In this document: piece after piece, positions 35,795 through 47,489 of the stretch | Numbering within the stretch: the stretch's first letter is position 1 | How the letters are laid out: the number at the start of each line of letters is the position of its first letter | NCBI GenBank assembly: GCA_029582165.1 | Contig: CM055876.1 | Location: 20,921,001-20,985,000, forward strand | Source of the DNA: Portulaca oleracea | Lineage: Eukaryota; Streptophyta; Magnoliopsida; Caryophyllales; Portulacaceae | Length of the DNA: 64,000 bases | Direction of reading: 5' to 3' | Notes under the pieces: model-generated | Databases searched by the model: none | Told to the model about the DNA's origin: nothing | What the model saw: the letters and a program-made list of their open reading frames with translations, nothing else | Program-made: the position numbers and the translations under genes

Positions 35795-37453
35795 ATGATT
35801 CATCACCGAATGGTCTATGCAAAGGATCAAGCGCAATTCATGGATAACTACATCAATGTCCTTGATTTTCATAGTATACAACATATTTTGAAAGAGTATG
35901 TACCATTGCAATGTAAAGATATTGTATTTGTATACTTTGATAACATTTTTGTATGTAGTAGAAGTAGAAAGGAGTATGTAAATCCTTTGGAGTTAGCCTT
36001 AGCGAAGCATAAGAAGCCACATGGAGAATTGGAGAAGTACTTGGAGAAATGTCCTTACCTCTCGTCCAAGAATATGCTATCTTACCATATCTCATCAAAT
36101 GGAGTAATTCAAGTGGACAAAAGGAAGAAAGGAATTATTCAAGAAGGGTCCATATTTGCATCCATACTTGAGGTACTATGTCTCTTAAAGGATGCTAATG
36201 ATCATCATATTCTTTTATTCCCTATTCTTGCATCATATTTGTTCATTACAAATGGAGTTGAGAAAGGTGAAGTCCTATCTCAAGGAAGTTGTCCCATGGA
36301 TTATTTTGGTGATATATCATGTGGAGAAAAGAAGAAGATATATGCTTATGGTTTAGCACTCACACTTGTTGCTATCATGAGGATATTTGAGCAAAAGGAT
36401 TATTATCTTGGAGGATTCATGCTTAAGCTTCGTGATTCTTACAAACTATTGGAGTATGTTTCATATGATAAGGAGATCACGCCATCATCATGCTTTGAGA
36501 TGAAGTACTTGATTCGTTCATCAAAATCAAGTCACTTGGAGGAAGCAAGTCCTTTGACTAAAGGAAGTTTTCTAACGAGGAGATACATGGTTGATTCAAG
36601 AGTACTTAGTCTTGAATATATCAAGGAGTTGTATGAAGATGATGATGATTTTAAAGAAGTATACAAGGTATGTGAGAAGCATCCTCAACAATCCTTTTAT
36701 ATTGATCATGGATTTCTTTTCAAAGGGAATCAAGTGTGTATTCCAAGGAGTGGAATTCGTGAAATCTTGATCATGGAAGTAAATGGAAGTTCTTTTGATC
36801 ATTTGGGTCTACTCAATACGTATCTTAAGATGAAGGAGTATTATTTCTGGCCTAGCATGATCGTTGATATCGAGTATAAGTTGCAAAATTGTGACATTTG
36901 CAATCCTTCTATACCATATGGAGATGAAAGCTTGAATCTTATGGTTGAAGTGCCATGGATTCAAGGAAGTCAAGATGATATTAAGATCGTTGAAGATCAT
37001 CCTTCAAAGAGGGAACACCATATTACTATTGTCTTCATCATGAGTTACAAGCTTGTGAATCTATACTTTGAAGTTGAGAAGTTATATGAGATTTCTACAA
37101 TCTCCATGAATAAACGAGATTTGAAGCACCATAATATCATTCGCTTATTCATGAGAAGACTTGGAAGAAAGTGGAAGTTCAAGTCAAGCATCAAAGGGAT
37201 CTATAATGATTTTAAAGCATTTAAAAAGAGAGTTTGTAATCTCTTCAAGAAAAGCAAGAGGAAGAAGCAAGTTGATATGAACAATACTTTTGGAAAGATC
37301 TCTTATAAGAAGAGCTTAGAAGAAGTGCTATGTAACGGTTTAGAAGAAGTTTTGTCTAAGTTTGAGGACAAACTTTTTCAACCGGGGGAGTATGATGTAT
37401 ATTTGCCTAGCTATATACATCAAGGCCTAGCTAAAGGACCTCAATCCAGCTAG
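35795..37453 (+). pseudogene. C ORF, second half: RT/RNase H/integrase-derived frame with basic C-terminal domain
   Basis: A 552-codon open frame collinear with autonomous pol but stripped of several catalytic residues. RT YFDD is YFDN (VYFDNIFV), and most of the RT palm and thumb is compressed. The RNase H EVDASG reads ITNGVE. The integrase HGG reads NGS, while the later CDIC pair is kept; no DDE core follows. The end carries IKGIYNDFKAFKKRV and KKSKRKKQ. There is no stop before the PPT, so the frame runs 60 bp into the 3' LTR. The product could be structural, or could be a passive relic; element X has the same arrangement. I do not know its function. Confidence 0.8.
37358..37375 (+). other. 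Hairpin upstream of the polypurine tract (C)
   Basis: Stem AAGTTTG / CAAACTT with loop AGGA, 17 bases before the 3' LTR. Confidence 0.7.
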
Positions 37454-38445
37454 AAGCTACAAATGTCGCCTTGGGTGTCAACAACTACAAGGGTTTATTA
37501 GCTCAAGGAAGAAAGAATGAAGGACCTTGATGGTATTCTAGCTTACATGGAGTTACTCTCACATTTGGAGGACATCAATGAGCATAAATAACTCTCAAGT
37601 CCTTATTGAGAAGTCATCTCTCACGGCAGCAAAGGACTCCATCAAGTACAGTTCGATATTTTGCTCTATAACTCTAGATCCATACATTTATTGAGGAAAT
37701 CATCAAAAGACAGATTGGAGCTCTTTCAATAAGCTTTCTAATGGTTTTTGAATCAACGAAAACGGACAAGTATTGAAGGAGTTATAGCAATTTCTTTCTA
37801 GAGTTGTATTTTAGAGTTTATGATGTCATAAATAGGATATATGATGTAATAGTTGATTCTTGGTTTCTTGAACCCTAGGTACACGTCCAAGGGGTCCCTA
37901 AAGTAGTATAAATAGACCCCCTAGGGTGCCATTGTATTCATTCAATTCAAGTCATTCAATAAATCAAAAACAAACACAAGGCGTTGTTTTCTCTCTAGTT
38001 TTGTGCTAGAGCTTTCGTTTCTCTTGAGGGAGAACGAGTATCCCCTTCTTCTATTCTAAGATTGGCTATCTTAGATGGTGATAGGAAGGAATTGAAGAGT
38101 CTTGGAGGTGGTGTACCTATATCCTTCAAGAGAGCTTCAAATCGCCATTATCATTCAACCATTCAACGACATTCATCAAGAACTCATCAAGCATTCAATC
38201 ATCTTCATTCGTTCTTCAAACGTTCAAAGAGTGTCGTTCATCATCATTCATCAATCGTCATTCCATCGTTCATCAAACCTCCATTTGATCTTGGTAAACG
38301 AATTAATCCCTCTTTTCGTTTATCTTCATCCATTATCATTCATTTTTGGATCCTTGAGAACTTTGAGAAAGGAGATTCTTATCTTCGTTTTTAAAGATCC
38401 TTAACCCTTTTGTGTAATGTGATCTTGTGATCCCATTATACATCA
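37393..38445 (+). repeat. C 3' LTR
   Basis: 1053 bp following ACCGGGGGAGTA; ends TATACATCA before TSD ATGAT. Confidence 0.93.
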
Positions 38446-38450
38446 ATGAT

Positions 38451-40644
38451 AACAATCCTTTTGCTCAAATATCCTCATGATAACAACAAGTATGAATGTA
38501 AAGCCATAAGCATGAAGCTTCTCCTTTTCTCCAATTAGTATATCACCAAAATAATCCATGGGACAACTTCCTTGAGATAGGACTTCACCTTTCTCAACTC
38601 CATTTGTAATGAACAAATATGATGCGAGAATAGGAAATAAAAGAATATGATGATCTTTAGCATCCTTTAAGAGACATAGTACCTCAAGTATAGATGCAAG
38701 TATGGATCCTTCTTGAATATTTCCTTTCTTCCTTTTGTCCACTTGAATTACTCCATTTGATGAGATATGTTGAGATAGCTCATTCTTGGACGAGAGGTAA
38801 GGACAATTCTCCAAGTACTTCTCCAATTCTCCTTGTGGCTCCTCATGCTTTGTCATGATCAAGACTAACTCCAAAGGATTTACATGCTGTTTCTACTTCT
38901 ACATACAAAAATGTTATCAAAGTATACAAATACAATCTCTTTACATTGCAATGGTACATACTCTTTCAAAATATGTTGTATACTATGAGAACCAAAACCG
39001 TTGATGTAGTTATCCACGAATTGAGTTTGATCCCAAAGAGATAAGTGAGAGAGGTCACTTGTCGATGGTGCTTGTCTTTCATCCAAATATTCACAAATGA
39101 GAACAAGTGATGGCATAGGATATTGATCCTTTATAGGCTCACGATTTCCAACCTCCATTGGTGTAAGAATGAGACTCCTTGGTTCTTCAAATTCATGATA
39201 CTTATTCTCCATAAGTGTCATAAGAATGCTTTGATCCTCCGTGGGCCATGAGTTACAAGAGGGTAATAAGGACGTCTCTTGGAGCATGATACTCCAATCA
39301 TACAACTTTGATTTTCCAAACAAAGTATAACAAAAATCCATAGAAGTAATATTACAATATAATGAATTTTTGCAAATCTTGTAAAAACAAAGACTTACTA
39401 AACTTCTTGGATCAAGGTGTATGTTGTCGTCATAAACGTGTAGAGTAGGAAGTGAATAGCTCTCCAAATCCTTCATTTTGATCCTCTTTGTAGAAACGTC
39501 AATGTCAAGATCAATGCCCTCGTCAATACTACAATGGGAAGTACAATCTTCTCCTTCTTGATTCAATGGACATACTTCTTTTTGAATGGTATATTGAGAG
39601 TAAGAAATAGGCTCTCTTTGTTGTAGATCATTTGATACACTATCCTCTTTCAAGACTCTACTTACAACAAGCAACTCTTCTCCACTTAATTCTTCTACAT
39701 ACATCGTTTCTAGTACAATATCCTCTTCTTTTTCTTCCTCGTGTACTTCATGAGGCACGCTACATACCTCATTCATGCCAAGTTTATGAACATCCTCATG
39801 CTCGTCAAACACATCAAATACCACACTTTCAATTTCTGGTTGCATGCTTAATGATGTTTGACAATCAACCAAAGATACTTCTTTCTCCTTAGGACATGCA
39901 CTTTCAATATGATCAAAACTTTGGCAATGTAGACATGTACTTGGAACAATGATTTCCTTTTCTTGACAATAGGAGTGGACGGTTTTGGGCTGATTTGAGG
40001 AGTTTTGGGCAGTAGGTATAGAGAGGTCTAAGGCTTGTTTTGTGGAGCTATGAATAGGATGTTGTAGGGTCATTTGTAGGTTTTTGAACCGTAGGTTTAG
40101 GAGATCTTTGTGGCTGTTTTGTAGGTCTTTGGACGTGAGGTTTGGGATTGATTTGGGGCTGTTTTGGGATGTTCTTGGCGTGGGGTTTTGTGGTTGGTAT
40201 GTTTGGTTTTAGTTGTAGATGGTTCTCACCCCAAGGTTCTTTCATCTTTGCCTCCATCTCAACATTAAAAGCCAAAGAACTTAACTCTTCCAAGTTTGAA
40301 TAAAATTGACATACAACAATATCTCCAATGTAATCATTAAGACCACTTAAGTAACATACCAAGACTTGGGGGTCATCCTCCTCAAGAGCATACTTCCATA
40401 GTTGCATTCTGAATTGTATCGTGTATGGAACCACGTCCATGCTCCCTTGCTTCATTCTTGCAAGTTTGATGATGTGGTCTCTTTTGATTGGCGAAAATTC
40501 TTCTTGGACATGATATCCCTTCTTCTTATTCAAACGTGTACTCCATTTGTAAGGAGCTTCATATTCATCATCATAAGGACTCCTTTCATATGAACCAAAC
40601 GTGCTTCTTAATCCTTCCTTTTGAAGGTTCCCAAATTTTTCCAT
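38451..40644 (-). pseudogene. X ORF, 5' part: Gag, decayed protease, RT and RNase H relics
   Basis: ATG at 40644 (MEKFGNLQ). It contains half Gag core (YTIQFRMQLWKYALEEDDP, LSGLNDYIGDIV), a long Pro/Gln/Lys linker, a complete CCHC knuckle at 39894-39935 (CLHCQSFDHIESAC), an acidic region, and a protease relic (EGEDC in place of DGGSC, LFGKSK in place of LLGRPW). An RT relic with YFDN follows, then the RNase H relic with ITNGVE, broken off by C at 38450. Frame changes occur near 40060 and 38880. Both X and C have the same replaced catalytic residues, so the decay predates their separation. Confidence 0.83.
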
Positions 40645-40885
40645 TTGATTTAGATTTGATGTCAAATTAGAACTCACGTTGGGTAAAGGATGGAATTAGG
40701 CTAGGCTTGTGTTTAGTCTTAGGGTTTTTTGTGGAGCTTAGGGTTCTTGATGAATTCTTGATGAATTCTTGATGAGTTCTTGGAGAAAACTCCAAGATGG
40801 CGTGTGAATGGTGGTGAATGGCGTGTATATGGGTGATGTTTTGATGAAAACAAGGAAAAAGAAACTAGAGAAATCAACTAGCAAA

Positions 40886-40897
40886 GCTCTGATACCA
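40886..40897 (-). other. Primer-binding site of X
   Basis: GCTCTGATACCA on the plus strand beside the X 5' LTR. Confidence 0.88.
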
Positions 40898-40901
40898 ATT
40901 T

Positions 40902-41809
40902 TGATGCATAATGGATCAATACAAATCCATTATACACGAAATGCTAAGGATCTTTCCACAAGTGAAAACTTGCAAGAGTTGAATTTCTCACAAACAATTG
41001 TAAAAGAACTCGTTGAATTGATGTAGAAACTTGATAGATTTTGGCAATGGAAATCTCCTTGATTGATACAGACACACCACAATCAATTTGATATCCAACT
41101 CCTCCTTTGCACCATCCAAGATTGCTCCCTCTTGGAATAGAAGAGAAGATTCAAAGGATTCTCCCTCAAGAGAACCAGATTCTAACACAAAGGTTAGAGA
41201 GAAAACAAAGCATAAGCTCTTGTTTGATTATGTGTTTAATATTGAATGTGAATGAATACAAAGGCACCCTAGGGGGTTTATTTATACTACTCCAAGACCC
41301 CCTTGGACGTGCACTTAGGGTTCAAGAAACCAAGAATCAACTATTACATCATATATCCTATTTATGACATCATAAAACTCTAAAATACAACTCTAGAAAG
41401 AAATTGCTATAACTCCTTCAATACTTGTCCGTTTTCAATGATTCGAAAACCATTGGAAAGCTCTTTAAATGTACTCCAATCTGTCTTGTGATGACTTCCT
41501 CAATAGATGCTTGGATTTAGAGTTATAGAGTAAAATATCGAACTATACACGATAAGGTCCTCCATTGCCGCGAATTCAATAAGGACTCTTATTGCCGAGA
41601 GTATTTTGAGCTCATTGATGACTTCCATATATGAGAGTAACTCCATGTAAGCTAGAATAACATCAAGGTCCTTCATGCTTGCTTCCTTGATGTATAGAGC
41701 TTAATAAACCATTGTAATTGATGATGTCGTTGATGTCTTTTGTAACTTGAAGCTAGATCAAGGTCCTCTTAGCTAACCTTGATGTATATAGCTAGGCTAT
41801 TATGCATCA
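40902..41809 (-). repeat. X 5' LTR
   Basis: 908 bp, equal in length to the 3' LTR, with scattered substitutions. Confidence 0.92.
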
Positions 41810-41814
41810 TACAA

Positions 41815-41940
41815 GTTCCAAAGAAAGATGGTTCGCAACGCATGTGTATGGATTGTAGGTCCATCAACAAGATAACTATCAAGTATAGATTCCCTATTCC
41901 ACGCTTGGAGGATCTACTTGACGAGTTATATGGGAGTATT
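41815..41940 (+). pseudogene. Y pol fragment: RT fingers
   Basis: [18 protein letters not shown] through LLDELYGSI. It is open and interrupted by Z; TSD GTATT is at 41936-41940 and 45919-45923. Confidence 0.92.
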
Positions 41941-42786
41941 TGATGCATAATGGATCACAAGATAACCAAAATGCCAAGAAAGAACAAGGATCATATCACA
42001 AGTAAGAACTTGCAAGAGATGAATCAAAGATGAAACGAAATAAGGAATGAAATATGAGATCAAAGGCCAAAAGATGTAGATGATTTAGGGGCTGATTCGT
42101 GAGTTTAATCATGAATTTGAAGACAATCAAGTGAATTCACAACTAGCAAAACAAAAAGAAATCAAACGACTTACAATGATGAAGAACCAAACGATAAACG
42201 AGAGAAAGAACTTGATAGAATTGAGCAACGAAGCCTCTCCAATTGCTACAGCCACACCACAATCTTCAAGAGCTCCTACTCCTCCTTTCACCACCCAAGA
42301 ATGCTCAATCTTGGATTAGAAGAGAAGATTTCACACGAAAAACCCAAAGGGAATTCGTTTTCTAGCCAAAACTAGAGAGAACTAAAGCATCAACTTTAGA
42401 CATTGTATTGAATGTATGAATATGAGATATGTTTACAAGGCACCCCTAGGGGGGTATTTATAGTAGGAAACATCCCCTTAGGCGTCACCCCTCTTCAAGA
42501 TTAGGCCCTTTAAGGGCTTACATCATCCCACTCAATTATGACATCATTTAAAGAAAATACAATATCTCCTAAAATACAACTCCAATACTAAAGATTCAAA
42601 AACCAAAATGTACATAAGAGAAAGCTCTATCATAAGGCTTGATTAGAACTTTAAGGCCCTTGTGATAAGGAGCTCAATAGTCCTCTAGGAGTAGAGATGC
42701 CCGTGATGTCACTTGAAATGCCTTGGAGTAGGATAGTAAAGTCTCCATGGTTGACCTTGATGCATAAGGCCATCAATTATGCATCA
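41941..42786 (-). repeat. Z 3' LTR
   Basis: On the element strand the first part is as in D (TGATGCATAATTGATGG). It then switches to sequence related to A/G LTRs (GAGCTCCTTATCACAAGGGC), giving a mosaic LTR. Confidence 0.92.
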
Positions 42787-42802
42787 TACACCCCCGGTTG
42801 AA

Positions 42803-42822
42803 AAAGTTTGTCCTCAAACTTT
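42803..42822 (-). other. Hairpin upstream of the polypurine tract (Z)
   Basis: Stem AAAGTTTG / CAAACTTT of 8 bp, with a loop reading TCCT on the plus strand. Confidence 0.7.
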
Positions 42823-42828
42823 GGAAAA

Positions 42829-44796
42829 TCAACTCTTACTTGCCTTCTTCACAAAGACTTTCTTCTTGAAAGCTTTGAAGTCATCATAGATTCCTTTGAT
42901 GAACTTCTTAAACTTTCTTCCGATCAATTCTCGAACACCATAAGACTTGGATTTGCGTTTCCCCATCTTGAACGTGGGTTGTTCATGTCGCTTCTCACTC
43001 CCCAAGTCTATTCTTTCTACTTTACCCTTGTCATTTATCATGAAACAATGCACTTTGATGACTTGGGCTATTTCATCCTTTTGAATTTTCGGCCTTTCAA
43101 CCAAGTGACCTAAGTAGATATCTTTTGGATGCTCATGGAAGATATGCTTCATGGGAAGTTTCAAAATGTGATGGATACTTGGATCCGTTTCATTCTTCTC
43201 CAAATGTGTAAGAATAGGATCCTTATACTCTTCATGCTCTTGATACTCCTTCTTCATGATTGACACAATATGACGTTTCTCCTTTTGCCGAGATGGTGGA
43301 TCAAGAGGTGCCAAAGTGATCCTCTTTTGGTTGATGGCGAGAGTGTAAGTGTTGGCCCTCCCATCATGTATGACATGTCTATCATATAACCATGGTCTTC
43401 CCAATAAAACATGACAAGTATCCATGGAAACTATATCACACCACAATGAATCTTGATAATTCTTTCCAATTGAAAGACTCACCAAAACTCGTTGATCCAC
43501 ACGAATCCCTTGCCCAAGGTTTAGCCATTGTATTGTGTAGGGGGTGGGATGTGGGCTAATCTCCATTTGCAACTTCTTGACCATTGTTGTAGAGGCGGCA
43601 TTGGTGCAACTTCCTCCATCTATGATCAAGGAGCATACTCTCCCTTGGATGGTACAACGAGAGCGGAAAATTGCTTCTCTTTGTAGTTGATCTTTCGGCA
43701 CATTTGTGATATTCAAGGCCCTTTCTACCACAAGTAGTTCTCCTTCATCCGGCTCTTCAACATATTCTTCTACTACATCTTCCTCATCTTTGGCGTCAAC
43801 CCTAACTTCTTCTTCTTTCTCATACTCCGGCTCTACATATAAAGCACTTTGGTATTCCACCAAAGACACTACTCGCTTGTTTGGACACTCCGAAGCATAA
43901 TGTCCCAACCCTTAGCATCGAAAACACCTTCTTGGAGCTAATGTTCTTGGTTCTTGGACTTGGGTTTTGGATGGGGGATTTTGTGGCTGGTTTATTGTGG
44001 GTTTGGCGTAGGGTTTAAGGGAGGATGGGGGTTGATTTTGTGGAGCTTTTGATTGTGTTTGAGAGTAAGGGAGTGGGGTATAGGGTCTTTGAGGTTCCTT
44101 GGCTCTTTCCTTCCTTTGTCTTTCCACTTTCATAGCCAAGTTACTTAGCTCATCAAGGGATTCATATGAATGTAATTCAACTATATGACGTATCCAATCA
44201 TTCAAACCAATCAAGTAACGTACCAGAACTTGTGGTTCCTACTCCTTGAGATCACAACGCCAAAGGAGGTGTTCAAACTCCTTTGTGTATTCTTCGACCG
44301 ATTTAGAGCCTTGGACAAGCTTTTGCAGCTTGTAGTAGTTGTCGTGGACGTATGATTGGGGAAGAAACTTGGATTGCAATTTTGACTTCATCTTATCCCA
44401 AGAACGGATCTTTTCTTTCCCTTTTGCAACTCTCTTCTTTTGAAGGTTAGTCCACCAAATACTAGCATGCTTTCTTAATTTCAAAGCAACGTACTTCACC
44501 TTGAGCTCATCACTACAATCTTTCAACTCAAAGACACGTTCAACGGTATGTATCCAATCAAGATAATCCTCAACATTAAGACTACCATCAAATTTGGGAA
44601 CTTCTACTTTAAAATCCAAACGATCATGCCTTTTAGACTTCGAACTACTTTCACCATGTGACGAAACACCATCACGTAGAGAACCTTCACGTAGCATTTT
44701 ATTCTCTTCCATTTGTTTACCCAATTGCACACGCAAAAATGCTATTTGTTGCTCAAGTTCATAAACCTCATTTGATTTAGATTCATCGTTTGCCAT
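42829..44796 (-). pseudogene. Z ORF: Gag-protease with basic C-terminal domain
   Basis: One frame of 655 codons from ATG 44796. Order: coiled coil (QQIAFLRVQLGKQMEE), complete Gag core with IWWTNLQKK, Pro/Gln linker, CCHC knuckle, acidic tract, protease with DGGSC and LLGRPW, the segment FHEHPKDIYLGHLVERP, then VHCFMINDKGKV and IKGIYDDFKAFKKKV. RT, RNase H and integrase are absent. Two substitutions inactivate it: an AAG to TAG codon near 44240 in the Gag core, and a CAA to TAA codon near 43912 inside the knuckle. There is no frameshift. Before those changes it would have made a Gag-protease with the lineage-specific end. Confidence 0.92.
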
Positions 44797-45057
44797 TAGA
44801 AATCAACTTGATGTCATATGAACTCACGAGGGAAAGGGACGGATTTGGGCTTGGTTTGTGTTTAAGACGAGGGTTCTTTGAGGAGCTACGGGTTCTTTAT
44901 GAGTTCTTGATGGGTTCTTGATGGGTTCTTGATGAGTTCTTGATGAGTTCTTGGAAGAACTATCAAAGGGGCGTGTATAACGTCGGGTTTATGTGATTTT
45001 GTGACAAAACAAGGTCCAAGATTCATGCAAGAAACAAAGGAGATTCATCTAAACATA

Positions 45058-45069
45058 GCTCTGATACCA
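45058..45069 (-). other. Primer-binding site of Z
   Basis: GCTCTGATACCA on the plus strand beside the Z 5' LTR. Confidence 0.88.
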
Positions 45070-45072
45070 AAT

Positions 45073-45918
45073 TGATGCATAATGGATCACAAGATAACCA
45101 AAATGCCAAGAAAGAACAAGGATCATATCACAAGTAAGAACTTGCAAGAGATGAATCAAAGATGAAACGAAATAAGGAATGAAATATGAGATTAAAGGCC
45201 AAAAGATGTAGATGATTTAGGGGCTGATTCGTGAGTTTAATCATGAATTTGAAGACAATAAAGTGAATTCACAACTAGCAAAACAAAAAGAAATCAAACG
45301 ACTTACAATGATGAAGAACCAAACGATAAACGAGAGAAAGAACTTGATAGAATTGAGCAACGAAGCCTCTCCAATTGCTACAGCCACACCACAATCTTCA
45401 AGAGCTCCTACTCCTCCTTTCACCACCCAAGAATGCTCAATCTTGGATTAGAAGAGAAGATTTCACACGAAAAACCCAAAGGGAATTCGTTTTCTAGCCA
45501 AAACTAGAGAGAACTAAAGCATCAACTTTAGACATTGTATTGAATGTATGAATATGAGATATGTTTACAAGGCACCCCTAGGGGGGTATTTATAGTAGGA
45601 AACCTCCCCTTAGGCGTCACCCCTCTTCAAGATTAGGCCCTTTAAGGGCTTACATCATCCCACTCAATTATGACATCATTTAAAGAAAATACAATATCTC
45701 CTAAAATACAACTCCAATACTAAAGATTCAAAAACCAAAATGTACATAAGAGAAAGCTCTATCATATGGCTTGATTAGAACTTTAAGGCCCTTGTGATAA
45801 GGAGCTCAATAGTCCTCTAGGAGTAGAGATGCCCGTGATGTCATTTGAAATGCCTTGGAGTAGGATAGTAAAGTCTCCATGGTTGACCTTGATGCATAAG
45901 GCCATCAATTATGCATCA
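45073..45918 (-). repeat. Z 5' LTR
   Basis: 846 bp, nearly identical to 41941-42786. Confidence 0.93.
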
Positions 45919-45923
45919 GTATT

Positions 45924-46280
45924 GTCTTTTCCAAAGTGGATTTGAGAAGTGGATATCACCAAATCCATATCCATGAAGGTGATGAGTGGAAAACGGCTTT
46001 CAAGACAAAAGAAGGTCTAAATGAATGGTTAATCATGCCATTTGGTCTTACTAATACACCTTCTACATTCATGCGCTTAATGAATCATGTATTGAAGCCT
46101 TTGATTGGCAAATGTGTAGTAGTGTACTTTGATGACATTCTTATATATAGTAAGAGTGAGCTTGATCATGTAAAGCATTTAGAGCTAGTCATGTGTATCT
46201 TGGAGAAAGAGAAGCTCTACGCAAACGTGGAGAAATGTTCCTTCTTCTCACCCAAGGTCGTCTTCCTTGGATATGTGCTA
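45924..46280 (+). pseudogene. Y pol fragment: RT catalytic core
   Basis: [27 protein letters not shown] and the catalytic VVYFDDIL, ending at GYVL. It is open and interrupted by A; TSD TGCTA is at 46276-46280 and 52651-52655. Confidence 0.93.
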
Positions 46281-47111
46281 TGATGCATATCATACTTCAA
46301 TGCATCAAGAGGAAGCTCTTAAAGACGTCACAAACCTACTACAACTCATTTCAAGTGGTTTCTCACATGACATCACGGGTATCTCCTACACTAAGAGATT
46401 TTTGAGCTCCTTATCTCAAGAGTCTTGAAGTTCTCATTCAGCCATATGATAGAGCTATTCTTTATGTACATTTTGGCTTTTGAATCTTTAGTATTGGAGT
46501 TGTATTTTAGGAGATATTGTATTTTCTTTAAAGTGATGTAATATGTGAGTGGGATGATGTAAGCCCTTAAGGGGCCTAATCTTGGAGCTAGGTGACGCCT
46601 AAAGGGGGAGGATTTCCTATAAATAGACCCCCTTAGGCCTCTTGTAAGACACATCTCATTCATATTGAAATAAACACAAATCTCTCTAAAGTTGCTATGC
46701 TTTAGTTTTCTCTCTAGTTTTTTGCTAGAGTTTTCGAATTCCTTGAGGGGATTTCGATTGAAATCTTCTCTTCTATTCCAAGAGGGAGCAATCTTGGATG
46801 GTGCAAAGGAGGAGTTGGATATCATCTTGATTGTGGTGTGTCTTTATCAATCAAGGAGGTTTCTTGATTGTGGTGTTCTACGCTTTGACGAGTTGTTCTT
46901 CACCATTGGTGTGATCTTGGCTTTGTCTTTGTTTCTCTTGATTGTCATTTTAGTCATATGCATTAAAACTCTCGTCCATAGCCCTCCATTTCATTCCAAA
47001 TTCCTTCGTTTCATGCGTTTCTTTGAGAAATCAACAATCACAAGTTCTATCTTGTGAACGATCCTTTCTCCAATTCGTGTATAATGGATTTGTTTGATTC
47101 ATTATGCATCA
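46281..47111 (+). repeat. A 5' LTR
   Basis: 831 bp from TGATGCATATCATAC to TTATGCATCA. Inverted repeat TGATGCAT (46281-46288) / ATGCATCA (46300-46307). It is 8 bp shorter than the 3' LTR because of the patch at 46863-46876. Confidence 0.93.
46618..46626 (+). promoter_or_regulatory. LTR TATA box of A
   Basis: TATAAATAG followed by ACCCCC in the middle of the LTR. Confidence 0.7.
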
Positions 47112-47115
47112 AAAG

Positions 47116-47127
47116 TGGTATCAGAGC
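47116..47127 (+). other. Primer-binding site of A
   Basis: TGGTATCAGAGC, complementary to the initiator tRNA-Met 3' end, four bases after the LTR. Confidence 0.92.
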
Positions 47128-47175
47128 TTAGCTTGTTGATATCTCGTGTGTCTTGCATCGTTTTTACCTTGTTTT

Positions 47176-47454
47176 CATCACAAATCACACGCCATTGTTG
47201 AGTTCTTCCAAGAACTCATCAAGAACTCATCAAGAACCCATCAAGAATTCATCAAGAATTCATGAAGAACCTTAAGCTCCACAAAAACTAGCCAAATCCG
47301 TCCCTTATCCCATCACATTCACACGCCACCCTAGAGTTCTTCCAAGAACTCATAAAGAACCCATCAAGAATTCATCAAGAATTCATAAAGAACCCCAAAC
47401 TCCACAAAGAACCCTAAAACCAAACACAAACCTACCCAAATCCGTCCCTTACCT
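47176..47454 (+). repeat. A leader: tandem duplication with GAACTCATCA repeats
   Basis: Two related units (47176-47310 and 47311-47454). Each begins with CATCACA..CACACGCCA and holds AGTTCTTCCAAGAACT followed by AAGAACTCATC-type repeats (47209-47270 and 47343-47394). Non-coding. Confidence 0.8.
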
Positions 47455-47489
47455 ACGAGAGTTCTAATTTGACATCAAGATTGAATCAA

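Larger units (their letters stand above)
32984..38445 (+). mobile_element. Element C: complete non-autonomous element with decayed pol
   Basis: The LTRs are 32984-34033 (1050 bp) and 37393-38445 (1053 bp), with perfect TSD ATGAT at 32979-32983 and 38446-38450. PBS, leader and PPT are present; nothing is inserted in it. LTRs differ at few sites, so the insertion is fairly young. Confidence 0.95.
31074..41809 (-). mobile_element. Element X: non-autonomous element with decayed pol, interrupted by C
   Basis: Both LTRs are 908 bp (31074-31981 and 40902-41809). TSD TACTA is at 31069-31073; TACAA at 41810-41814 has one mismatch. Without C the element is about 5.3 kb. The internal ORF fragments lie at 32094-32978 and 38451-40644. 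Confidence 0.93.
41941..45918 (-). mobile_element. Element Z: complete non-autonomous Gag-protease element
   Basis: A 3978-bp element with 846-bp LTRs at 41941-42786 and 45073-45918, perfect TSD GTATT, PBS at 45058-45069 and one long ORF. Its interior matches F but its LTR does not. Confidence 0.95.

Noticed and set aside
35795..37453. C's long ORF as a host gene captured by a retrotransposon
   Set aside because: It aligns segment by segment with autonomous RT, RNase H and integrase finger, so a pol origin is sufficient; only the last domain is unexplained.
46391..46825. 144-codon antisense open frame in both LTRs of A (also 51922-52356)
   Set aside because: The two are alike only because the LTRs are; no related protein appears in the diverged LTRs, and the frame is antisense to U3/R.
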